DNA of 64,000 bases from Antilocapra americana (lineage: Eukaryota > Chordata > Mammalia > Artiodactyla > Antilocapridae). Shown piece by piece: positions 55,640 through 64,000 of this stretch. Made by a program: the position numbers and the translations under genes. Numbering within the stretch: position 1 is the stretch's first letter; each line of letters starts with the position of its first letter. The stretch spans positions 2,764,201 to 2,828,200 of the forward strand of contig ML660774.1 in assembly GCA_007570785.1 (NCBI GenBank), read 5' to 3'. The notes beneath the pieces were generated by a model that made no database searches, was not told the origin of the DNA, and was given only the letters and a program-made list of their open reading frames with translations.

Positions 55640-55935
55640 AAAATGTATTTATTTTTTATTGTAGGATAATTGCTTAACAGAATTTTGCTGATTTCTGTCA
55701 AACCTCAACATGAATCACAGTGGAATATTACTCAGACATGAAAAGGAGCACATACGAGTCAGTTCTAATGAGGTGGATGTATACCTGTAGTTTGTACTTG
55801 TTACTCTTCTACTATATCTCCCTCCTCTCAACCCATCTCCCCACTGGTAACCACTAGTCTCTTCTCTGTACCTGTTGAGTTTTCTGTCTTGTCATATTCA
55901 TTTTTTTTAAGATTTTACTTTCTGTAAATCACCTA
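55640..55935 (-). mobile_element. Composite L1 3' region with an inverted piece
   Basis: 55640-55716 is antisense L1 3' UTR (TATTTATTTTTTATTGTAGG, TTCTGTCAAACCTCAACATG). 55717-55780 is sense L1 (CAGTGGAATATTACTCAGAC, CAGTTCTAATGAGGTGGATG). 55785-55935 is antisense again (CCCCACTGGTAACCACTAGT, TTTTCTGTCTTGTCATATTC). A short L1 segment in opposite orientation is thus embedded in, or joined within, an antisense L1. Confidence 0.75.
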
Positions 55936-55939
55936 TGAA

Positions 55940-56142
55940 AGTGAAAATTGTTCAGATGTATCCAACTCCCTGTGACCTCATGGACTGTAACCTGCCAGGC
56001 CCCTCTGTCCATGGGATTCTCCAGGCAAAAACACTGGAGTTGCCACTTCCTTCCAACCCAGGATCCTCTCAAACCAGGGACAGAACATGGGTTTCCTACA
56101 TCGCAGGCAGATTCTTTACCATTTGAGCCACAAGGGAAGCCC
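55940..56142 (-). mobile_element. Bov-tA SINE
   Basis: It is antisense: GAAAATTGTTCAGATGTATC, GGACTGTAACCTGCCAGGCC, ATCGCAGGCAGATTCTTTAC and GAGCCACAAGGGAAGCCCC. A small rearrangement is present near CTTCCTTCCAACCCAGGATC. Confidence 0.93.
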
Positions 56143-56182
56143 CATAAATAAACCATATTTCAGTAAAAAACTAATTTTGTTG

Positions 56183-56300
56183 TCTCTATTTTATACATGA
56201 GGGAAGCTGAGACCATGAGGCATAAAATAATTTCATTTTCAAATTTTACCTTTGAGTCTTAGATTAGGACACTAACCTAAAGTATACTAAATAATTCCAT
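56183..56300 (-). mobile_element. Possible MIR remnant, antisense
   Basis: CTCTATTTTATACATGAGGG, AAGCTGAGACCATGAGGCAT and TTGAGTCTTAGATTAGG weakly follow antisense MIR. Confidence 0.4.
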
Positions 56301-57341
56301 AAGAAGGGTTGGAGCTCAAATTTCAAATCATTTCAACTTCCAGTGAAATATTTTGCATCCTTAAACAATCTTTTTAGTTTCATTTGAATGGATAAGAGGG
56401 CAATAGGAAAAACATCTGAGGATAAAAGTTAACTCACTTGAAAGATTTGCTGAAGGTAGACAAGGTCACCTAATCAGGTGGCAGTCCAACTAAAGGACTA
56501 TAACACACTAATATGTAAAGTGCTTTACCTCTATTATAAGTCTTCTAGGAAATTATGACATCTATTATGAAGAAACAATGCTCTCTGGCATCTGCTGCCA
56601 AGGGTTTCCTTCTGTTATTTAATATGGACCTGTCACATTGCAAGCAAGTAATCCAAACAACTCTTTGTGTGGGAGTTATTATATTGTCTTGATACACAAG
56701 GATTTAAGGAGATTGGCACAACAATTTAGAAGGAACAAATTCATAAAATGTCTTTTTTTTCTTCAGGAATCCTGAAAAAATTATCATGAAACTCTGTACA
56801 CATATATGGTCAAATTGCTATAAAATCATAAAACAAATAATATCATTAGTGGTCCTTAAACTTAAAAGTTTCAGCTTAGTTGAAACTCATAAATACATAT
56901 TCTAAATCTGAACAATAATGACTTTTACAGAAAGAATTTACACTTAGTGAACTAACTGATCCTAATATACTAACAAATTCAGTTTTTCTAATGCAGTAAT
57001 GATAAGTAGTGATTAGAGGCAAATTATTAATCTAGCCTAATGCATTTCAAAAAAAATTTAAAAATAATACTTAAAGGTGTCAGGATTAGCAATTTAATAA
57101 CACAAACCTAAACATTCAATGAGTGTAGCCTCTCAAAGCTGCTACCTTTAGAAAATATATATTTATTTTTATAAACAAATATTTATTTTATGCTTACTCT
57201 AGGCAAGGTAACATATTTAGACATTTATCCAAGTGATTTTAATACCCACTAATTTCTATTCTTCTGTTAGAAAGTAATAAAGGAATTATAAGTTAAAGGT
57301 GTAAAATATTCATACGGATACAGAATATTGTCATGCATATA
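56301..57341. other. AT-rich stretch, no gene seen
   Basis: No coding frame. ATTTATTTTATGCTTACTCT to TATCCAAGTGATTTTAATAC at about 57178-57245 could be another eroded antisense MIR. Confidence 0.45.
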
Positions 57342-58760
57342 TCAGTTCAGTTCAGTCGCTCGGTTGTGTCTGACTGTTTGCAACCCCATGAATTGCAGCA
57401 TGCCAGGCCTCCCTGTTCATCATCAACTCCCAAAGTCCACCCCAACCCATGTCCTTTGAGTTGGTAATGCCGTCCGACCATCTCATCCTCTGCTGTCCCC
57501 TTCTCCTTCCACCCTCAATCATCCCAGCATCAGGATCTTTTCAAATGAGGCAGCTCTTTGCGTTAGGTGGCCAAAATATTGGAGTTTCAGCTTCAACATC
57601 AGTCCTTCCAATGAACACCCAGGAGTGATCTCCTTTAGGATGGACTGGTTGGATCTCCTTGCAGTCCAGAGGACTCTCAAGAGTCTTCTCCAACACCACA
57701 GTTCAAAGGCATCAATTCTTTGGTGCTCAGCTTTCTTTATAGTCCAACTCTCACATCCATACATGACACTGGAAAAACCATAGCCTTGACTAGACAGACC
57801 TTTGTTGAGAAAGTAATGTCTCTGCTTTTCAACATGCTGTCTAGGTTGGTCATAACTTTCCTTCCAAGGAGTAAGCGTCTTTTGACACTGCAATCACTAT
57901 CTGCAGTGATTTTGGAGCTCAGAAAAATGAAGTCAGCCACTGTTTCCACTGTTTTCCCATCTATTTGTCATGAAGTGATGGGACCAGATGACATGATCTT
58001 AGTTTTCTTAATGTTGAGCTTTAAGTCAACTTTTTCACTCTCCTCTTTCACTTTCAGCAAGAGGCTCTTTAGTTCCTCTTCAATTTCTGCCATAAGGGTG
58101 GTGTCATATATATCTGAGGTTATCAATATTTCTCCCAGCAATCTTGATTCCAGCTTGTGCTTCTTCCAACCCAGTGTTTCTCATGACGTACTCTGCATGT
58201 AAGTTAAATAAGCAGGGTGACAATATACAGCCTTGACGTACTCCTTTTCCTATTTGGAACCAGTCTGTTGTTCCATGTTCAGTTCTAATTGTTGCTTCCT
58301 GACCTGCATACAGAAATCTCAGGAGGCAGATCAGGTGATCTGGTATTTCCATCTCTTTCAGAATTTTCTACAGTTTATTGTGATCCACACATTTAAAATG
58401 GATAATCAATAAAGCATAGTGGTGGCATAGTCAAATAAAGCAGAAGTAGATGTTTTTCTGGAACTCTCTTGTTTTCTTGATAATCCAGCAGATGTTGGCA
58501 ATTTGATCTCTGGTCCCTCTGCCTTTCCTAAAACCCACTTGAACATGTGGAAGTTCACCATTCATGTATTGCTGAAGTCTGGCTTGGAGAATTTTGAATA
58601 TTACTAGCGTGTGAAATGACTGCAATTGTGCAGTAGTTAGAACATTCTTTGGCATTGCCTTTCTTTGGGATAGGAATGTAAATTGACCTTTTCCAGACCT
58701 GTGGCCATTGCTGAGTTTTTCAACTTTGCTGGCATATTGAGTGCAGCACTTTCACAGTGC
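57342..58760 (-). mobile_element. BovB, 1.4-kb antisense copy with RT core and 3' end
   Basis: Read on the minus strand it runs from the RT thumb-side sequence (58760) to the terminus (57342, plus-strand TCAGTTCAGTTCAGTCGCTC). Minus-strand frames hold recognisable pieces: VGFRKGRGTRDQIANI (58431-58655), KGVRQGCILSPCLFNL (58104-58352) and a C-terminal piece with GCESWTIKKAEH (57519-57893). A 2-base deletion near 58106-58109 destroys the Y-A-D-D catalytic box and shifts the frame. Motif A near 58425 is also scrambled. The copy is 5'-truncated and dead. Confidence 0.96.
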
Positions 58761-58911
58761 TTGATATCTAAATATCAAGAATTCTGTAAAAATTCATATT
58801 TCACTTATCACAATATGCTAAGTAATCTAATTTTAATATGTCAAATGCTTCAGGTCAATATATCCCATAATTTGAACATAATTTTCTTGAAATATGTGTA
58901 GAAACAATAGT

Positions 58912-59141
58912 GAAAGTGTGAAAGTGTTAGTTATTTGTTAGTTATTCAGTTATGTATTACTTGTTGCAACCCCATGGAGAGTAGCCCGCCAGGCTGCTCT
59001 GTCCATGGAATTCTCCAGACAAGAATACTGGAGTGGGTAGCTATTCTCTGCTCTAGGGAGTTTTCCTGACCCAGGGATCAAACTCTTTTCTCCTGCATTG
59101 CAGGCAGAAACTTTTTGGTCTGAGCCACCAGGGAAGTGGGA
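58912..59141 (-). mobile_element. Bov-tA SINE with perfect target-site duplication
   Basis: It is antisense and full length, with a longer AAGTGTGAAAGTGTTAGTTA tail. AAACAATAGT flanks it exactly at 58902-58911 and 59142-59151. Confidence 0.95.
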
Positions 59142-59151
59142 AAACAATAGT

Positions 59152-59879
59152 ATACAGCACCAAAACACTAGCACTAAAGCAGAAAATTACACATTGAAAA
59201 GGTTCCTCCCTTTTATATTATCTTTCTTATCTGTTCTTGCTATATTCTGGAACTCTTCTTTCAGTTGGGTATAACTTTCCCTTTCTCCATTGCCTTTCAC
59301 TAATTGTCAGGCATTAATATAAGCTCAGAGGATATACCTTGAAGTAAAATAATGCACTTGGGTAGGGAATGGAAATGAACTGGGATAAACAATAAATAAT
59401 CTGTTAAAGGATATGATAAACAAGAGACAGCCACCTGATAAGTGCATGTCATGGTCAATGCTAGTTTTCAGAGTCTAATTAATAGCTCAATATGTTCATT
59501 TAATATGGTAGCAATTTATAGTGTGCTTAATATATTTAAATGCATATTACTTTACATAAAATATTAAATAAGCAACACATAAGTAGTGAGTGAATGCAGT
59601 AAAAATGATGTGAAGGTCTGTATTTTATTGTTAAAAACCAAGAATTAAATAATCTTCATTAACATAATTTACTTTGAAGAAAGAGATAATGTTTGAAAAT
59701 ATGGGCTAAGGTCATCAGAAGATGAAGTGAAGAAGACTTACTCAAAAAAAAGAATAAACTGTCACATATATCTGGTATTTGTTTGACCACTAGTTATTTA
59801 AGTAGTATTTTTTTTTATAAAATGTACACATTTTATTGGAGAAAAAGGCTTCATCCAGTAAAGAAGATTTTAATTTCCT
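59152..59879. other. AT-rich stretch, no gene seen
   Basis: No coding frame or repeat family is assignable before BovB homology starts at about 59880. Confidence 0.5.
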
Positions 59880-61720
59880 CTGCTACACATGGATATCACC
59901 ATAAGGTCAACACCGAAACCAGATTGATTATATTTTTCATAACTGAAAATGGAGACCCTCTATACAGTCAGCAAAAAGCAAGACCAGGAGCAGACTATGG
60001 CTCAGGTTATGAACAACATATTGCCAAATTCAGACCTAATTTTAATAAAGTAGTGAAAACCGCTAGGCCATTCGGGTATGACCTAAATCAAATTCCTTAC
60101 ACTTGTACAGTAGAAGTGACAAATAAATTCAAGGGATTAGATCTGATAGACATAGTGTCTGAAGAACTATGGACGGAGGTTCTTAACATTGTACAGGAGG
60201 CAGTGATCAAGACCATCCCCAAGAAAAAGACCTGCAAACAGGCAAAATGGTTGTCTGAAGAAACCTTACATGTAGCTGTGAAAAGAAGAAAAGCAAAAGG
60301 CAAAGGAGAAAAGGAAAGACATACCCATGTGAGTGCAGAGTTCCAAAGAATAGCAAGGAGAGATTAGAAAGACTTCCTAAGTGATCAGTGCAAAGAAATA
60401 GAGGAAAACAATCAAATGGAAAAGACTAGAGATCTCTTCAAGAAAATTAAAGATATCAAGGAAACATTTCATGCAAAGATGGGCACAATAAAGGGCAGAA
60501 ATGCTATGGACCTAACAGATGCAGAAGATATTAAGAAGAGGTGGCAAGAACACACAGAAAACAACACAAAAAATATTTTAATGACCCAAATAACCACAGT
60601 GGTGTGATCACTCACCTAGAGCCAGACATCAGGGAATGTGAAGTCAAGTAGACCTTAGGAAGCATCACTATGAACAAAGGTAGTGGATATAATGGAATTA
60701 CAGCTGAGCTACTTCAAATCCTAAAAGATAATGTTGTGAATATACTGCATTCAATATGTCAGCAAATTTTTAAAACTCAGCAGTAGCCACAGGACTGGAA
60801 AATGTCAGTTTTCATTCCAATCCCAAAAAAGGGAAATGCCAAAGAATATTCAAATTACCACATGATTGTACTCATTTCACATGCTGGCAAAGTAATGCTC
60901 AAAATCCTCCAAGTTAGGCTTCAACTGTACATGAACCGAGAACTTCCAGAGGTTCAAGCTAGATTTAGAAAAGGCAAAGAAACCAGAACTCAAATCACCA
61001 ACATTCATTGGATCTTAGAAAAAGCAAGAGAAATCCAGAAAAAATATCTGCATCTGCTTCTTTGACTATGCTAAAGCCTTTAACTGTGTGGATCAAAACA
61101 AACTGTGGAAAATTATTCAAGCGATGGGAATACCAGACCACCTTACCCGTGTCCTGTGAAACCTGTATGCAGGTCAAGTAGCAACGGTTAGGACTGTACA
61201 TGGAACAAAGGACTGGTTCAAAATTGGGAAAAGAGTATATCAAGGCTGTCTATTGTCACCCTGCTTATTTAACTTCTATGCAGAGTACATCATGAGAAAT
61301 GCATGGCTGGATGAAGCACAAGCTGCAATCAAGACTGCCTAGAGAAACATCAATAACCTCAGATATGCAGATAGTACAACTTATGGCTGAAAGAGAAGAA
61401 GAACTAAAAAGCCTCTTGAGGAAGGTGAAAGAGGAGAGTGAAAAAGCTGGTTAAAACTCAACATTCAAAAAACTAAGGTCATGACATCCATTTCTTCATG
61501 GCAAATACATGGGGAAACAATGGAAACAGTGAGAGACTTAATTTTTTGGCCTCCAAAGTCACTATAGATAGTGACTGCAGCCATGAAGTTAAAAGACGCT
61601 GGCTCCTTGGAAGAAAAACAATGACAGTTAGACAGCAAATTAAAAAGCAGAGACATCATTTTCCTAGCAAAGGTCCATGTAGTCAAAGCTATGGTGTTTC
61701 CTGTAGTCATGTATGGATGG
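59880..61720 (+). mobile_element. BovB, longest copy (EN end, linker and RT)
   Basis: About 1.84 kb covers the endonuclease C-terminus, the linker and the RT, and stops at GTCATGTATGGATG without the BovB 3' end. An open frame of 194 codons ending at 60367 holds the linker (FGYDLNQIPYTCTVEV, KGLDLIDIVSEELWTEV). In the EN region the serine-aspartate-histidine active-site triplet reads S-G-Y (about 60003-60012). In the RT, the catalytic box reads Y-A-D-S (61364-61375), with an in-frame stop at 61340-61342. Frames at 60416-60607 and 60802-61065 (KVMLKILQVRLQLYMN) preserve further pieces. It cannot be autonomous. Confidence 0.96.
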
Positions 61721-61910
61721 GAGAAGATGTCTGTCATGAAGTGTATCAAGCTCTGTAACCTCAATAAAATTTGTGATTTCATGAAATTTTAATAAATTAT
61801 TTTCTGCTTAAACCAACCATAGTAGTTTTTATTGCCTGCAACTAAAAACTTGGATTAACACCAATATAGGTAAGGGGAAGTGGTATGTATTTATTATTCC
61901 ACTGTCTACG

Positions 61911-62127
61911 TTGAAGTGTTAGTCTGCCTAGTTTGAAGTGTTCCACTCTTTGTGACCCCATGGACTTATAGCCCACCAGGCTCCTCTTCCCATGGGATTC
62001 TCCAGGAAAGAATACTGGAGTGGGTTGCTATGCCATTCTCCAGGGGATCTTCCTGATTTAGGGATAGAACCTGGGTCTCCTGTATTGCAGGCAGATTCTT
62101 TATCAGCCTAACCGCTGGGAAAGTCCT
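61911..62127 (-). mobile_element. Bov-tA SINE
   Basis: It is antisense: GTTCCACTCTTTGTGACCCC, GAAAGAATACTGGAGTGGGT, TATTGCAGGCAGATTCTTTA and CTAACCGCTGGGAAAGTCC. The tail part is diverged. Confidence 0.92.
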
Positions 62128-62664
62128 TATTCCTTTACAAATAAAAAGTATTCAACAAATATTAAATGAAAAAAGAAAATACGAAAAATTAATAATATAA
62201 TTTTCCTATCTTCCAAACTAGAGAAAATATCCCATAGGCTTCCCATTTTATTTTCTCTATTTTCTTAACTCAGATTCAGAAAGATTACATTCTTTTACAT
62301 CATTAGTAACCTGCTCTGAAAAACTGTAATATTCACAATGATTGACAATATAAATGTGACATGAATTTCAGCTACTTAATAACATAAATATGACAGAAGT
62401 TTTCATGGCAATTGAAAATACATTAAATAATGTCTCAGGATAAATTTTAAAACAGTTACAAAACCAGAAAACAAAGTTACATTTTAACATGAAAATGATA
62501 GTTGAATAAAAACAATACTTAAATTAGAAGCACTGGGAATATTGAGAACATTCCCATTTTTCAGGTGTAGTAAGAGATTAATTTTATCATGCAGTGAGAT
62601 TTGCAAGGTACTGTACCATGGAAAATTAAAAATTTGAGTGGTATATTAAGAAACATAGAGATTT
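62128..62664. other. AT-rich stretch, no gene seen
   Basis: No coding frame or recognisable repeat. Confidence 0.5.
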
Positions 62665-62850
62665 ACAAAAAAGGGAAAATAAAAATAAAGGAAAAGAAAG
62701 AAAAAAGAAGAAAATAACAAGGTTATAGGGGACTTAAAAATTCTAAAAAAAAATTCTAAAAAAAAAGGGAAAATAAAAATAAAGGAAAAGAAAGGAAAAA
62801 AAAGGAAATAACAAGGTTATAGGGGACTTAAAAATTCTAAAAAAAAAAAG
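62665..62850. repeat. A/G-rich tandem duplication, 94-bp unit, two copies
   Basis: GGGAAAATAAAAATAAAGGA begins near 62672 and again at 62766. AACAAGGTTATAGGGGACTT occurs at 62716 and 62810. The units are nearly identical apart from A/G indels. The segment is almost entirely purine on the plus strand. Confidence 0.95.
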
Positions 62851-62884
62851 GGGGGTATAAAAAAGTTTTAAAAATTTAAAAGAT

Positions 62885-63130
62885 GTTCCTAGTACAGTTA
62901 TAACTAAGGCTTTCTCTGGTGCTGGTGCGTACGGCGAGGGGTCAGTTTATTTTTCAGACAATTCCTTGGGTCCGGCTTGTACTTCTCATGGTCTATAGAC
63001 TCCTTTCTATGCAGTCTGCGCCACCTGCAGGGATTTAATCTGCTACTCCTGTCAGTTCCAAAGCTGTTGCCTCTGCTAGCTTAAGCGTCTTCTGTTTGCT
63101 GGTCTTTTATGTGTCTATTCAGCGCTCTGG
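62885..63130. other. CpG-richer block of unknown identity
   Basis: GGTGCGTACGGCGAGGGGTC, GGGTCCGGCTTGTACTTCTC, AGTCTGCGCCACCTGCAGGG, AAGCGTCTTCTG and CAGCGCTCTGG give an unusual cluster of CpGs for this AT-rich region. No open frame of note. It could be a retroelement 5' end or LTR, or a former regulatory segment. I do not recognise the family. Confidence 0.4.
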
Positions 63131-64000
63131 AGAAAGGATATTTGAATTTCATAAGAGAGCAAAACTGAAAAATCAAATGGAAACTCTTGATATCTAATAT
63201 AAGTCCATATGGCGATTATTGATTTTGGAGAGAGATACAGATAGCTCATTCACAATGTACATGCTGATCACTGCACAGAAGGATTATTAAAAGTTTTCTC
63301 ATATTTCTGTAGTCCTCTCAAAAGCTTAAGTATTTTTGATATCATCCTTGTTCTTGATCTTTAAAGTCATTTACAAAATATATCTTTATTTTCCTCCTTC
63401 AAAAATCTAACTACATTGAAATAAGGACAGTCATCCTTTACCAGTGATAGCTTATTCTTGTGGTATCATCACATCTTCTGATACTATCCCTCACTCATTC
63501 ATGGTTTTGACAAATGAATCACTCTTTCCACCACTATTATACTCATAGTCATCAATAAACTTAATATGCTCAGACTCTCATTTCATTTACATTCTTCTTT
63601 CAAACAGAAACAACTTTCTCAACCATATTTCTGCCAGCCTGTATCTAAATCATAACTATGACTTTAATATCTCTGTCTCTTTCTTTCTCTCTCCATCTCT
63701 GTCTCTATGCCTCTCCATCTGTGAGTGTATGTTTCTCTTTTTCTCTATCATCATCTCTCATGCCATGACATGTATTTGGCAAAACAAAACCAGGTTTATT
63801 TTCATTTCTTGACTGAACAACAAGACTACTCTGTGCCTCCACCATTCCACCACTGTGTCATGAAAGAATGCCACAACCATGGTGGGGACCATGGGAACTT
63901 TAGCCACTTCCTTATATACTTATGCCTAAGGTGCTCAACCTAACATCATAGATATCAATGCCAATTGGTAATGTAGTTCTTCTGTGCATGCCAACATTAG
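63131..64000. other. AT- and pyrimidine-rich end of window, no gene seen
   Basis: A TC-rich low-complexity run lies at about 63666-63755 (CTCTGTCTCTTTCTTTCTCT). A 72-codon frame at 63725 overlaps this run and looks like chance. Confidence 0.5.

Noticed and set aside
57720..58202. 160-codon plus-strand frame as a candidate protein
   Set aside because: It is the opposite strand of the antisense BovB copy; the true BovB frames run on the minus strand.
59783..60367. Longest open frame (194 codons) as a possible host gene
   Set aside because: Most of it is BovB linker sequence with recognisable BovB wording, followed by broken RT; the first 30 or so codons are chance extension.

Overview
This window is non-coding, repeat-dense DNA from a ruminant (Pecora: cattle, sheep, goat, deer or a close relative). 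The evidence is the repeat content: many Bov-tA SINEs, two dimeric BOV-A2 SINEs, ten fragments of the horizontally acquired RTE-type LINE BovB, and several copies of the artiodactyl L1 3' end. The species cannot be fixed from the sequence alone. I found no protein-coding exon, rRNA, functional tRNA, CRISPR array, CpG island or bacterial-style operon. Open reading frames are short, and the longest (194 codons, about 59783-60367) is a piece of BovB. The window looks like part of an AT-rich gene desert or a very long intron.

Layout. 1-3770: AT-rich DNA, then a nested cluster in which a Bov-tA SINE and an L1 3' end sit inside a BovB fragment, followed by a SINE whose tail grew into a CCCACA microsatellite. 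3770-8110: an L1 fragment in TA-rich DNA, an unresolved 1-kb block, three SINEs, and an antisense fossil of an ERV-L-type integrase. 8110-20200: mostly unique DNA with MIR, L2 and L1 remnants, a MaLR-type LTR and scattered SINEs. 20200-25800: SINE fragments, a well-preserved L1 3' end, a fossil of a Ty3/Gypsy-type reverse transcriptase on the minus strand (23575-23823), and a BovB reverse-transcriptase fragment. 25800-36720: an eroded L1 ORF2, a short BovB tail, an adjacent BovB plus BOV-A2 pair, and an old antisense L1 split by a second BOV-A2. 36720-51000: three larger and two very short BovB copies, a pair of recent L1 3' ends, and ancient LTR-like and L2 remnants. 51000-64000: L2 and MIR remnants, a composite L1 with an inverted piece, a 1.4-kb antisense BovB, a 1.8-kb sense BovB, an A/G-rich tandem duplication and a small CpG-richer block of unknown identity.

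Nothing here forms a working pathway. The logic of the region is retrotransposition. Old elements (L2, MIR, MER5-like, MaLR, ERV-L, Gypsy) form the base layer. BovB and ruminant L1 were added later, with SINEs that borrow the BovB 3' end spread among them. Several insertions still show target-site duplications, so their order can be read. I found no convincing new biological system. The most unusual signals are the Gypsy-type RT fossil, the composite L1 inversion, the CpG-richer block and the unresolved block at 5440-6420.
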